Shown: positions 34,714 through 43,444 of the stretch, one piece after another | Numbering within the stretch: the first letter of the stretch is position 1 | How the letters are laid out: each line of letters starts with the position of its first letter | Assembly: GCA_002424045.1 (NCBI GenBank) | Contig: DIPH01000016.1 | Coordinates: 133,189 to 194,684, forward strand | Reading direction: 5' to 3' | Length of the DNA: 61,496 bases | From: Firmicutes bacterium UBA5493 | GTDB taxonomy: Bacteria; Bacillota; Limnochordia; Darwinibacteriales; Darwinibacteriaceae | The notes under the pieces: model-generated | Told to the model about the DNA's origin: nothing | Seen by the model: only the letters and a program-made list of their open reading frames with translations | Databases searched by the model: none | Translations under genes and position numbers: made by a program

Positions 34714-36444
34714 ATGAAGAGACAAATTCTCATTTGCACGCTACTTGTGGCGCTGGTCGCAAGTACTGGAATAACAAGTGCCGTGGAGCTATTGGATCCA
34801 CGCATTTTGGATATCGAAAACGATTTGAATGGAACAATAGGACGCTATGGTGGTACTATGACAATTGTTGGTGGCTCTGAGGGTCCTAAAACATACAACC
34901 CACACCGTGCAAGAGAGACCTCGAGTACCGATGTTACTGACCGAATTTTTGAAGGTTTAGTGGTACTGCATCGTGATACGGGTCTCGTCATGCCACAGCT
35001 TGCCCGTGACTACCGAATTAGTGAGGATGGTACTGAGATCATCTTCCAATTGCGTCGTGGGGTTCAGTGGCATGACGGTGTCGAATTTACCGCTGATGAC
35101 GTTATCTTTACCTTTGATGTGGTCTACGATACCAGTGTTGGTTCTAACTCCAGAAGTGGTCTACTCATTGATGGCAGGCCCATGCAATATGAGAAAATTG
35201 ACAACTATACTGTGAAGTTTACACTACCTCGTCCACATGCCCCAATTATGTTCAGCATCGGAACCCCTATCGTTCCTGAGCATCTTTTGGGCGAAGCTTT
35301 TAGAGCAGGATGCTACCACGAAATGTGGGGTCTTGAGTCCGAGTTGTCACAAATTGTTGGTACTGGTGCTTGGAGAGTATCTTCATACCGCAGTGACCAA
35401 GAGCTTGTCCTGGTTCGAAACGACAACTATTATGAGTTTGACACCGCAGGCAATCAACTGCCATATTTGAGTAGAGTTATCTTTAGGTACTACACTAGCA
35501 TAGATACATCAACAGATGCCTTCTTCAACGGTGAGTTCGATTATGCCGTCATCCCTGCCAACCAATACCCACTGTATCTTGATAGACAGCCAGTCGGCGG
35601 CTGGGATATCATCGAAGCTGGTCCTAATCCTGGCACAAGCTTTATTGTTCTTAACCAAAATCCAAGACATGTGCCTGAGCCAAAGCTATCTTGGTTTACC
35701 GATGTTAAATTCCGTCAGGCAGTAGCCCACGCAATTGATAAACAAACCATACTTGATGTGGCAATGGATGGCAGGGGTCATATCCTCGACAGTCCTATCA
35801 ATATTAGGAATACCTTCTTTTTGAAACCAGACCTTAAAACCTACGAATATGATCTGGAAATGGCCCATGAAAAACTAGAGGCAGCCGGCTATATACTAAG
35901 CGCAGATGGCATTCGTCGTGACTCCAAGGGGAATCCGATGGAATTTGACCTCATCACCAATGTCGGTGTTCCGATTCGCCAAGTCGCTGCTCAGCTCTTT
36001 CAAGAGGACATGAGTGCCCTCGGAATCAAAGTGAACTTCGAGCTAATTGACTTTTCGGTTGTGGTTGAGAGAATCACCAGCACCTTTGATTGGGATGCCA
36101 TCATTATTGGGCTAACCGGAACCTTCGATCCCAATGGTGGCTCTAACGTATGGTTGTCTAGCGGTAACCTCCATATGTGGCATCCACTCCAAGAGTCTCC
36201 CCATACCGACTGGGAAGCTAAGATTGACGAAGTATGGCGTACGGCTCAAAGAGCCGTGGAACCTGAAGTTCGTCAGCATTACTACTACGAGTTCCAAGAT
36301 ATCGTAGCTGAGCAGGTACCTCTTTTCTACACAGTAACGTCAAAAAACATGGTTGCAATCCGTGATCATCTACGTAATGCTACTCCGGATCTTTTAGCCG
36401 GGTCGGTTGTCTCGGCCTGGAATTTCATCTGGATTGATAGATAA
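34714..36444 (+). CDS. Secreted family 5 oligopeptide-binding protein, no lipobox
   Basis: A 576-residue substrate-binding protein of ABC-transporter family 5 (Dpp/Opp type). The typical lines are YNPHRARETSSTDVTDRIFEGLVV, LRRGVQWHDGVEFTADDVIFTFD and VKFRQAVAHAIDKQTILDVAMDG. The signal peptide (about residues 1-22, ending TSA) has a signal peptidase I site but no lipobox cysteine, unusual for a monoderm where such proteins are lipid-anchored. No permease or ATPase gene is adjacent. The ribosome site is weak (AAAGGGG, 12 bases away). Confidence 0.92.
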   Translation: MKRQILICTLLVALVASTGITSAVELLDPRILDIENDLNGTIGRYGGTMTIVGGSEGPKTYNPHRARETSSTDVTDRIFEGLVVLHRDTGLVMPQLARDYRISEDGTEIIFQLRRGVQWHDGVEFTADDVIFTFDVVYDTSVGSNSRSGLLIDGRPMQYEKIDNYTVKFTLPRPHAPIMFSIGTPIVPEHLLGEAFRAGCYHEMWGLESELSQIVGTGAWRVSSYRSDQELVLVRNDNYYEFDTAGNQLPYLSRVIFRYYTSIDTSTDAFFNGEFDYAVIPANQYPLYLDRQPVGGWDIIEAGPNPGTSFIVLNQNPRHVPEPKLSWFTDVKFRQAVAHAIDKQTILDVAMDGRGHILDSPINIRNTFFLKPDLKTYEYDLEMAHEKLEAAGYILSADGIRRDSKGNPMEFDLITNVGVPIRQVAAQLFQEDMSALGIKVNFELIDFSVVVERITSTFDWDAIIIGLTGTFDPNGGSNVWLSSGNLHMWHPLQESPHTDWEAKIDEVWRTAQRAVEPEVRQHYYYEFQDIVAEQVPLFYTVTSKNMVAIRDHLRNATPDLLAGSVVSAWNFIWIDR

Positions 36445-36480
36445 GAGGTAGAGGCTATAGGTATCATAACATGTGCTGAA

Positions 36481-36506
36481 AAGGCACCCTACAAGGGTGC
36501 CTTTTT
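36481..36506 (+). terminator. Terminator after the binding-protein gene
   Basis: AAGGCACCCT-ACA-AGGGTGCCTT with TTT. Confidence 0.93.
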
Positions 36507-36541
36507 CTCGAGACCAGCCTTGTCATGTCTCCCACACAAAC

Positions 36542-36571
36542 AAAAAAGTCCTGCTAGCATGCTAGCAGGAC
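36542..36571 (-). terminator. Terminator of the ATP synthase operon
   Basis: Positions 36548-36571 are a perfect 24-base palindrome (GTCCTGCTAGCA and its complement) and on the minus strand six Ts follow. It lies 14 bases after the atpH stop, so the operon ends with atpH. Confidence 0.93.
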
Positions 36572-36584
36572 ACAGGACTCATCT

Positions 36585-37121
36585 CTAATTGATGAAGGAG
36601 CGTTGGAATTGCTTCAAAGTGTGGCTGACGCTGCCATCGAGGACCTTGCCGTCTACCTTGATGATCATGCCGCCCCCAATAGAAGGATCCACGCTGGTCT
36701 GAAGGCGCACTGTCTTGCCTGTAAGCTTCTGCAGTCTCTGTGTGAGACCTTCTAGTGTATCGGTTGTTAATGGGATGGCCGATACAATTTCGGCAATCGT
36801 CGTTTGCTCTGCGTCTAGGACCAGTTGTTCAAAATGGTACGCAATGGATGGAAGCAATTCTTCTCGCGATTTTTCCACGATTAGTAAGAGAAAAGTCTCT
36901 GTGATGGGGGAGACCTTCATAAGCTTGATTAGTTCGCCCTTGCGTTCCTTCGATGTCTTAGGATGATGAAACACACTATGGATTTTTGGGTCCTCAAGTA
37001 TGCTTATTACTTGTTGGATCTCCTCACTAATACCGACCGGAGTCTGGTCGGATGGGGTAATGGTAGCGAATAAGGCCTCAGCATAACGTTTGGCAACCTG
37101 AGAATGTTTGATTATGCTCAT
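36585..37121 (-). CDS. atpH: ATP synthase delta subunit
   Basis: The peripheral-stalk subunit that joins the b subunits to the catalytic head. The 178-residue protein starts VAKRYAEALFA, has the helical N-terminal domain, and the C-terminal signature TGKTVRLQTSVDPSIGGGMIIKVDGKVLDGSV. Its start overlaps atpF by 4 bases. A terminator follows immediately; atpA, atpG, atpD and atpC are not here. Confidence 0.95.
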   Translation of the reverse strand: MSIIKHSQVAKRYAEALFATITPSDQTPVGISEEIQQVISILEDPKIHSVFHHPKTSKERKGELIKLMKVSPITETFLLLIVEKSREELLPSIAYHFEQLVLDAEQTTIAEIVSAIPLTTDTLEGLTQRLQKLTGKTVRLQTSVDPSIGGGMIIKVDGKVLDGSVSHTLKQFQRSFIN

Positions 37122-37618
37122 TGTAGAAGCTTTCCTTTACTTAAGGAATCCAATTGACCCATGGTCTCACTAATGAGTTCTTGATGCTGTTGCTCGTCTA
37201 AGGACTGGGCGATCACCTTGGAAGCTAACAAAAGCGATAATTCGGCAACCTGCTCCTTTAATTCAGCCCAAGCCTTCTCTTTTTCCAGCTCTGCAACTTC
37301 CTGAGCACGACGGACTATGGCTGCAGCTTCTTCTCTGGCCGTCTGTAAAATGTCAGCCTGGAGGGCTTCAGCGCGCTTTGTTGCCTCATCAAGAAACTGC
37401 CTTGCTTGTTGCCTGCTGTCCTTGGCTTGTTCCTCGAGCTTCTGGCGCAATGCGATGGCAGCGGCTTGATTCTCTTCGGCCGTCTTGATCTGTGCCTCGA
37501 TTTCAGCAGTACGATTGTCTAAGAACGTCCGCACCGGTTTGTAGAGCAACCGATAGAGTAGCAGGATAAGTAGAATGAAGTTCACGGTTTGGGCCAAGAA
37601 TAAATTTTGGTCTAGCAA
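37118..37618 (-). CDS. atpF: ATP synthase b subunit
   Basis: The stator b subunit, 166 residues. A single membrane helix at about residues 8-22 is followed by a long charged coiled coil (RQKLEEQAKDSRQQARQFLDEATKRAEA) and the delta-binding end. TTG at 37618 follows AAGGGGTGA. It lies 100 bases after atpE, a gap with a partial inverted repeat (GGGCGCAC / GTGCGCCC) that may tune expression of downstream genes relative to the multi-copy c subunit. Confidence 0.95.
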   Translation of the reverse strand: MLDQNLFLAQTVNFILLILLLYRLLYKPVRTFLDNRTAEIEAQIKTAEENQAAAIALRQKLEEQAKDSRQQARQFLDEATKRAEALQADILQTAREEAAAIVRRAQEVAELEKEKAWAELKEQVAELSLLLASKVIAQSLDEQQHQELISETMGQLDSLSKGKLLQ

Positions 37619-37718
37619 AAGTAGTCACCCCTTACAACAATAGTGATGGACCCGAAGGGGCGCACAGGAGCATGCAAACGGGCATGCGATCACGCTTTCC
37701 TAAGTGCGCCCCTTGCTC

Positions 37719-37994
37719 CTACAGCAATTCCATAAAACGCCCGAATAACGGTAGAACCACGGAGAAGATCAAGAGTAACACGACGGCTAGCGAATAAATA
37801 GCACCAGACTCAGAAATTGCTTGACCTAAGATCATGGTAGTTCTAATTGGGCCTTCCATTTCTGGTTGACGAGCCATAGCTTCTACCGCTTTACCAGCGA
37901 CATAGCCTTCACCGATACCTACCAATCCTCCGGCTACCAAAGCAATACCCGAACCAATGGCAATGCAACCAATAATAATAGCAATCTCCAACAT
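37719..37994 (-). CDS. atpE: ATP synthase c subunit, two-carboxylate ion site
   Basis: The rotor-ring subunit, 91 residues with two membrane helices and the polar loop ARQPE. Helix 2 has the ion-binding ISESGAIYSL with E62, S63 and Y67, corresponding to E65, S66 and Y70 of the sodium-translocating Ilyobacter ring. Helix 1 has E29 where Ilyobacter has Q32 (VGIGEGYVAGKAVE), giving two acidic residues as reported for the Fusobacterium sodium-type ring. Sodium coupling is an inference. Confidence 0.95.
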   Translation of the reverse strand: MLEIAIIIGCIAIGSGIALVAGGLVGIGEGYVAGKAVEAMARQPEMEGPIRTTMILGQAISESGAIYSLAVVLLLIFSVVLPLFGRFMELL

Positions 37995-38029
37995 AACTTT
38001 ATCCCTCCTTTCGCACGCTTGCCGAAAAC

Positions 38030-38674
38030 CTAACTTACTGCATTGGCAATGTAAATTATGGCCAGCAACGTAAATACAGCTGTCTGAATAGCTCCCATGA
38101 AGACGCCGAACCAGGCCAGTAGCGGAACGGGAGCCACATATGGGAGTAGCATATAAACAATTCCTAACAGGATTCCTCCTCCTAAGATGTTTCCGTAGAG
38201 GCGGAAGGAGTGGGATAGGATCTGAGATACTTCGCCTGCTAGGTTAATAGGCAACATGAACCAAAACGGTTCAACAAAGCCCTTTAACCATTTTTTTGGT
38301 CCCTTTTTCACAATGGCGGACACATGCCCCACAACGAAAACCATCACGGCCAAGGCCAGTGTTGTGTTGAGATCCTGGGTGGGAGAGTAGGCACCAGGGA
38401 AAACGCCGATGAGATTCGCGAAACCTACATACAAGCCAATCATGAGAATAAGTGGCACAAAAACCTTTCCTTCTGGACCAACGTCCCCTACAACCAGGTT
38501 CTCAATGCCTTCCACTGCCGCTTCAAGAAAATGCTGAGCACCCTTGGGGACTTTCTGAAGATTGCGAGTCAAGATGAAGCTCCCAATCGAAAGCAGAGCC
38601 ATGATGATCCAAGTCCAGAAAACGGCTTCATGAATTGGAAATGTGCCGATATGAAAGAGAATTCTAGGTTCCAC
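38030..38674 (-). CDS. atpB: ATP synthase a subunit
   Basis: The stator a subunit that forms the ion half-channels beside the c ring. The 214-residue protein has about five membrane helices. The essential arginine is in SHSFRLYGNILGGG, and the final helix contains QTAVFTLLAIIYI. GTG at 38674 follows GGGAGG after 7 bases; ATG at 38689 sits on that ribosome site and is less likely. It overlaps the end of atpI. Confidence 0.95.
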   Translation of the reverse strand: MEPRILFHIGTFPIHEAVFWTWIIMALLSIGSFILTRNLQKVPKGAQHFLEAAVEGIENLVVGDVGPEGKVFVPLILMIGLYVGFANLIGVFPGAYSPTQDLNTTLALAVMVFVVGHVSAIVKKGPKKWLKGFVEPFWFMLPINLAGEVSQILSHSFRLYGNILGGGILLGIVYMLLPYVAPVPLLAWFGVFMGAIQTAVFTLLAIIYIANAVS

Positions 38675-39041
38675 GTTTTGTCCTCCCATACAGATAATGA
38701 TAAAGGATGGCCAGCCGGGGCATTAAAAGGCCGGCAATGGTAGCCAAAAAACTCAAATACGGATTGAGTATCCCTACTGTAAGCGTTAGTGAGTATAACA
38801 AGCAACGCTTTAGAAAACTCTTGAAGCTCGAGCTGCGGGCGCCTTTTTGGTCAACTACACCTCGAATTGCGTTTTTCAGTAAGATTGTACCATCAATGAT
38901 CATGAGGCGAAGGGCCAGAACACTCATGGTTCCACCGAGCAAAAGCCCTAAAGACACCCCAACACTCCAGATTAAGGAAATACCGCTCAAAACAAGGGTA
39001 AGTATAAGGGTCGTGCGTAAAATATGGTTTTCATTGAACAT
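38664..39041 (-). CDS. atpI: ATP synthase subunit I (AtpI-like)
   Basis: A 125-residue protein with about four membrane helices, encoded before atpB as in most F-type operons. It shows the ATP-synt_I pattern, with GVSLGLLLGGTMSVLALRLMI and a basic loop. AtpI proteins help c-ring assembly and perhaps magnesium or ion handling. The sequence is weakly conserved, so identification depends on position and topology. Confidence 0.82.
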   Translation of the reverse strand: MFNENHILRTTLILTLVLSGISLIWSVGVSLGLLLGGTMSVLALRLMIIDGTILLKNAIRGVVDQKGARSSSFKSFLKRCLLYSLTLTVGILNPYLSFLATIAGLLMPRLAILYHYLYGRTKRGT

Positions 39042-39042
39042 A

Positions 39043-39264
39043 CTACTTCGGCTCCGAATCTTTGGGCAATGTGTTAAGGAGTGACCTCACCGCGACCCAC
39101 ATAGCAGAGGCACAGCCAACCAGCACGAATAGCAGTGTGAAAATGGCCCGTGTGCCAAGCCAACGATCCAAGTATACCCCTAAAATAGTAAAAAGGGCAA
39201 CAATAAATAAAAGGGTGAGGCCCACTTGAGTAACGAGAGCGAGGTGTTTTAAACCATCTTTCAT
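39043..39264 (-). CDS. AtpZ/AtpI-family membrane protein
   Basis: A 73-residue protein with two membrane helices, having the pattern of AtpZ (AtpI_1): LVTQVGLTLLFIVALFTILGVYLDRWLGTRAIFTLLFVLVGCASAMW. It is the first gene of the ATP synthase operon, one base from atpI. ATG at 39264 has GAAGGAG upstream. AtpZ proteins form a complex with AtpI in some bacteria. Confidence 0.85.
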   Translation of the reverse strand: MKDGLKHLALVTQVGLTLLFIVALFTILGVYLDRWLGTRAIFTLLFVLVGCASAMWVAVRSLLNTLPKDSEPK

Positions 39265-39404
39265 TTTTACTCCTTCCAGTCCATACATCATGTTCCACAC
39301 AGAGAATTAATTCCCTTCTTGTAAAAGGCTATTTCGTGCCTGCAATAAGAGTGATATACTAGATACAGACTTCACTGAAAATGATTGTACTAGGAGCAAC
39401 TGTC

Positions 39405-40724
39405 ATGAAGATTGGTATTGTATCCCTTGGATGTGCAAAAAATCTGGTGGATACTGAGATAGTACTAGGTTTTTTATCCGTAGCAAAGCATGAAATTGTT
39501 AGCGATCCCATGGAAGCTGAGATTATTATTGTCAATACCTGTGGATTTATTGAAGCGGCTAAGGAAGAGTCCATTAACGCTATTTTGGAGATGGCAGAAC
39601 TAAAAGAGACTGGCAATTGCATTGGTTTGGTTGTCATGGGTTGCCTGTCCCAGCGCTATGCACAGGAACTCTGGATTGAAATCCCCGAGATAGACGCCAT
39701 GCTAGGCACCAATGAACTGGACTTAGTTTCCGAAGTCATCGAGCAACTGGCATCGGGAGAACGGATCCTCAGGAAAAGAGAGGGTTTTTTCGATTACAAT
39801 CAAGTGTATCCACGGCTCTCTACTACAGGATCGTACTTTGCCTATTTGAAAGTGGCAGAGGGCTGCAATCATAGCTGCGCTTTTTGCGTGATTCCCACAA
39901 TCAGGGGTAAGCTTCGCAGCCGCAGTTTGGAGTCGGTTTTGGCAGAAGCCCAGAGACTAAAGGAGCAGGGGGTGCAGGAATTAGCAGTTATTGCCCAAGA
40001 TACTACAGCCTATGGGCGCGATACGGGAACAAGTATTGTCGAATTACTCACCGCCCTGGCGGCCTTAGATTTTTCCTGGATCCGTTTGCTTTATACCTAC
40101 CCTACTAGCATTACCGATGATCTCCTACAGTTGTTAAGTGGCACGCCGAACCTTGTTAAGTATGTTGACTTACCTCTGCAGCATGTTTCAGAGAATGTAC
40201 TTCGGAGGATGAGGCGTCCCGGCAGCTACGGCTCTACCAAGAGACTTATTGAGAAGATTCGGGAACGAGTACCTGGTGTGACCATTCGAAGTTCCTTTAT
40301 TGTGGGCTTTCCCGGCGAAACGGATGAGGATTTTCGGGAGCTTTTGACATTTCTAACGGAGATTCGTCTGAATCATGTGGGTATCTTCAAATACTCCCGA
40401 GAGGAGAACTCCGCTGCCTTCGATTACGCTGATCAAATCGACGACGAGACAAAGGCGGCTCGTTTCAGGGAAACCATGAGTCTTCAGCAAAAACTCTCCC
40501 ATGAACTGAACCAGGAACTTGTGGGGCAAGAGCTTGAAGTCCTCTTGGAGTTTCCATCGGAAGAGTCGGAGCTTGTCATGGTTGGCAGGCACCAAGGTCA
40601 AGCCCCTGATGTAGATGGTGTTGTTTATATAGGTAGAGGCACTCTTAAACCTGGTCAGATGGTGACCGTGCGCATTACAGAGGCCCATGCCTACGATCTA
40701 GTTGGAGAGGAGGTTGACAGTTGA
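39405..40724 (+). CDS. rimO: Ribosomal protein S12 methylthiotransferase RimO
   Basis: A radical-SAM enzyme that methylthiolates an aspartate of ribosomal protein S12. The N-terminal MTTase domain begins IGIVSLGCAKNLVDTEIVLG, the RimO form. The radical-SAM cluster is CNHSCAFC. A TRAM domain is at the end (AHAYDLVGEEV). The protein has 439 residues. ATG at 39405 follows TAGGAG. It is divergent from the ATP synthase operon and overlaps pgsA by 4 bases. Confidence 0.96.
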   Translation: MKIGIVSLGCAKNLVDTEIVLGFLSVAKHEIVSDPMEAEIIIVNTCGFIEAAKEESINAILEMAELKETGNCIGLVVMGCLSQRYAQELWIEIPEIDAMLGTNELDLVSEVIEQLASGERILRKREGFFDYNQVYPRLSTTGSYFAYLKVAEGCNHSCAFCVIPTIRGKLRSRSLESVLAEAQRLKEQGVQELAVIAQDTTAYGRDTGTSIVELLTALAALDFSWIRLLYTYPTSITDDLLQLLSGTPNLVKYVDLPLQHVSENVLRRMRRPGSYGSTKRLIEKIRERVPGVTIRSSFIVGFPGETDEDFRELLTFLTEIRLNHVGIFKYSREENSAAFDYADQIDDETKAARFRETMSLQQKLSHELNQELVGQELEVLLEFPSEESELVMVGRHQGQAPDVDGVVYIGRGTLKPGQMVTVRITEAHAYDLVGEEVDS

Positions 40725-41251
40725 CCATGGTGAATTTGCCTAATCTGGTTACCATGTCACGTATTGTACTTGTTCCGGTATTCACCTATCTTTGTCTTGC
40801 TTATCCTGCGGGCCTAAATATCCCAGCGACGATCATATTCTTGCTAGCTGCCCTCACTGACGGTTTGGATGGCTACCTAGCACGCAGTCGTAAAGAAGTT
40901 ACCCGTTTCGGTCAGCTCATCGATCCCATCGCTGACAAGCTCCTAATCACCGCTGCGCTCCTGGCCTTAGTCGAGCTCGGTCAGGTTAGTACTTGGGCCG
41001 CTTTGATCATCTTGGCACGGGAATTCTCTGTTTCAGGACTTAGGATGCTGGCTGCTGTAGATGGGAGGGTGATTGCCGCATCGAAACTGGGGAAACTAAA
41101 GACGACCACACAAATTGTGGCAGTTTCGGGATTTCTCCTCGGGATCAGCTGGGCACCTGTCTTGATGTGGGTTGCCGTGATTATGACGATACTCTCTGGT
41201 GTAGATTACTTCCGGAATGCCCAAGATATACTAAAAAGCTCAATGGAATAG
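40721..41251 (+). CDS. pgsA: CDP-diacylglycerol-glycerol-3-phosphate phosphatidyltransferase
   Basis: PgsA makes phosphatidylglycerol phosphate from CDP-diacylglycerol. The CDP-alcohol transferase motif is complete: DGLDGYLARSRKEVTRFGQLIDPIADK. The protein is 176 residues with several membrane helices and begins NLPNLVTMSRIVLVPVF, as is usual. TTG at 40721 has AGGAGG 7 bases upstream; ATG at 40727 is possible. It overlaps rimO. Confidence 0.95.
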   Translation: MTMVNLPNLVTMSRIVLVPVFTYLCLAYPAGLNIPATIIFLLAALTDGLDGYLARSRKEVTRFGQLIDPIADKLLITAALLALVELGQVSTWAALIILAREFSVSGLRMLAAVDGRVIAASKLGKLKTTTQIVAVSGFLLGISWAPVLMWVAVIMTILSGVDYFRNAQDILKSSME

Positions 41252-41269
41252 TGTGTTATAATAATCAGT

Positions 41270-41296
41270 GTCAGTATTTTGTACTGACCTTTTTAT
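41270..41296 (+). terminator. Terminator after pgsA
   Basis: GTCAGTA-TTTTG-TACTGAC followed by CTTTTTATT. A TATAAT just upstream (41259-41264) could also make it a leader attenuator for the next gene. Confidence 0.7.
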
Positions 41297-41334
41297 TCTG
41301 TTCATACAAACATACGTTAGTAAGGAGATTACAC

Positions 41335-41898
41335 ATGCACTTTCGTGGATTTCGAGTCCAAAGAGCTCTCCTCGTCTTTGTAGTGGTTTTCATTGTTGGA
41401 CTGGGGGTACAGTATCTACATCAACAAACTCAAGTGATTCATCCTCTCAGGGAGCAGTTGCAGGACATTCCAGGCGTCCTCTCTATCGAACTTGAAGAAG
41501 GACCCTCAAGGCGAGGATCGAGAATGTTGGTAAGTCTAGACATTGAGCAAGACGCCTCCTTGGCCATTGTTTTCGAACGGGTGTATCAGACTCTTATCTC
41601 CACTGGAGGAGACTATGCAATTCGGGTGCAGGATGCACCCAATTCTGCGATCTTGTCGCTCTTTCAGCGCATCCAAATCGCATTGGAAGAAGCCATCATG
41701 ACAGGTGAGTTTACCGCCTTAGAAGCTCGGGTGCAGGAGTTAGCCGACACTGCAGGTGTGGCTTGGCAACTAGGGCTGGATCGGGAGTTCGTCTACCTCT
41801 CCTTAACGGAAGGCGAAAACACCCTAAGAAGGGTGATCAGTCGTGATACGGATCAAGGTAAGATTCAAGTCTTTATCGATGGAGGTGTTCACAGTTGA
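41335..41898 (+). CDS. Small single-pass membrane protein, unknown
   Basis: I do not recognise this 187-residue protein. One membrane helix (about residues 11-28) follows a basic tail; some 155 residues would lie outside the membrane. They contain a possible small alpha/beta domain (GVLSIELEEGPSRRGSRMLVSLDIEQDA) and a helix-rich part (LFQRIQIALEEAIMTGEFTALEARVQELADTAGVAW). It overlaps the following FtsH-like gene by 4 bases, so translation is coupled. It may supply the outer domain that the protease lacks. ATG has AAGGAG upstream. Confidence 0.8.
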   Translation: MHFRGFRVQRALLVFVVVFIVGLGVQYLHQQTQVIHPLREQLQDIPGVLSIELEEGPSRRGSRMLVSLDIEQDASLAIVFERVYQTLISTGGDYAIRVQDAPNSAILSLFQRIQIALEEAIMTGEFTALEARVQELADTAGVAWQLGLDREFVYLSLTEGENTLRRVISRDTDQGKIQVFIDGGVHS

Positions 41899-43406
41899 AC
41901 AGGTGGGTACGGGAAATCGGCGTTGGCGCAGGTTTAGCAATTGTAATTCTTGCCCTTTTATCTGGCTTTGATTTTTCCCTGTTCTTACTTCCCTTGAGCA
42001 TGTTGGCCCTTGCTGGATTTGTGATCGGCGGGCGAGGTGGCTTATCACCCCGTTTCAACGTCAATGCACTAGGTAACGGGGATGACACCAAGATACCTAC
42101 AGTCACCTTTAATGATATCGGTGGTCAGGATATGGCGAAACGAGAGTTCCTGGAAGCACTGGCATTTCTTAAGGAAAGTGACAAAACCAGCCGCTTAGGC
42201 ATAAGGCCCCTGAAAGGAGTACTCCTTACAGGACCACCGGGAACAGGAAAGACACTCATGGCCAAGGCAGCGGCTAATTACACCGAATCGGTCTTTTTGA
42301 CGGCTTCTGGTTCGCAATTTGTGCAGATGTATGCCGGTGTCGGTGCAAACCGGGTTCGCCAGATTTTCAAGCAGGCACGTACAACCGCAGAGAGGGAAGG
42401 TAAATCTAGCGCCATTATTTTCATTGACGAAATCGATGTATTAGGCGCCAAAAGAGGGAAGAATGTCAGTCACATGGAGTATGATCAGACGCTCAATGAG
42501 CTACTCACGCAGATCGACGGGATTCGAAGCGAACACCCGGTACAGATACTCGTCGTGGGAGCTACGAATCGTAGCGATCTCCTGGATCCTGCTTTGCTTA
42601 GACCAGGTCGTTTTGATCGTATTGTGCAGGTCGATCTTCCTGATAAGTCCGGCAGATTGCGCATTTTGCACATTCATGCGGCGAACAAGCCCTTAGCACC
42701 TGAAGTGAAGTTAGAAACGGTGGCAGCCGAAACGTCGGGATTTTCTGGAGCACATCTCGAAAGCCTCTTGAATGAGGCGGCTATAGGTGCCTTGCGCGAC
42801 GGTCGAGAGAGCATCAACCAAGTTGACCTTAGGGAAGCAATCGAAAAAGTCATGCTCGGCGAGAAATCCAATCGCTCACTACAAAAGGAAGAACGGGAGC
42901 GGGTAGCTTTTCACGAAGTGGGGCATGCAATCTTAAGCGAGTCTGTAACACCCGGTTCGGTAGCGTCCATTACGATCGCTTCGCGCAATCAAGCGTTGGG
43001 CTATATTCGCCAGAATCCGCAGGATGATCAATACTTGTACACTAAAGACCAGCTGTTAGATTCTATCAAGATTTGTGTAGCAGGTGCAGTAAGTGAAGAA
43101 CTGATCTTTGGACAACGCTCAACGGGTGCAGTAGGGGACATTGAGCAGGCAACCGATTTAGCTAAACGTATGGTGTTCGCCGGTCTGTCTCCCTTAGGTA
43201 TCGTGAGCACTGAATTGCCCGCCAACAATCTCCACGAGGCTATTGTAGAGATCATTGCAGACCAAGAAGCAAATGTAAAAGCCTTATTGCAGGACAAAAT
43301 CGAGGTAATTAGGAGTGCAGCCAAGGAGCTCTTGGAAGAGGAAAGCATCTCCGGTGATGCCTTTCGCGAGCTCATTGAAAATCTTGGAAATAAGGCACTT
43401 TCTTAG
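41895..43406 (+). CDS. Short FtsH-like AAA+ zinc metalloprotease
   Basis: A 503-residue membrane-bound AAA+ protease. Two membrane helices (about residues 9-24 and 28-46) are separated by only a few residues, so the roughly 75-residue outer domain of FtsH is absent. The AAA part has Walker A GPPGTGKT, Walker B IIFIDEID and the second-region GATNRSDLLDPALLRPGRFDR. The protease part has HEVGH and the third metal ligand in GAVGDIEQATDLAKRMV. TTG follows GGAGGTG. It degrades membrane or unfolded proteins by analogy; its substrate is unknown. Confidence 0.9.
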   Translation: MNRWVREIGVGAGLAIVILALLSGFDFSLFLLPLSMLALAGFVIGGRGGLSPRFNVNALGNGDDTKIPTVTFNDIGGQDMAKREFLEALAFLKESDKTSRLGIRPLKGVLLTGPPGTGKTLMAKAAANYTESVFLTASGSQFVQMYAGVGANRVRQIFKQARTTAEREGKSSAIIFIDEIDVLGAKRGKNVSHMEYDQTLNELLTQIDGIRSEHPVQILVVGATNRSDLLDPALLRPGRFDRIVQVDLPDKSGRLRILHIHAANKPLAPEVKLETVAAETSGFSGAHLESLLNEAAIGALRDGRESINQVDLREAIEKVMLGEKSNRSLQKEERERVAFHEVGHAILSESVTPGSVASITIASRNQALGYIRQNPQDDQYLYTKDQLLDSIKICVAGAVSEELIFGQRSTGAVGDIEQATDLAKRMVFAGLSPLGIVSTELPANNLHEAIVEIIADQEANVKALLQDKIEVIRSAAKELLEEESISGDAFRELIENLGNKALS

Positions 43407-43435
43407 TTGTTACAGAAAGCGGAACCTGTTATAAT
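43407..43435 (+). promoter_or_regulatory. Sigma-A-like promoter antisense to the DUF441 gene
   Basis: TTGTTA (43407-43412), a 17-base spacer and a perfect TATAAT (43430-43435). Transcription would begin near 43442 and run rightwards through the opposite-strand DUF441 gene toward the DUF212 gene. Confidence 0.6.
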
Positions 43436-43444
43436 CAAGAGTGG

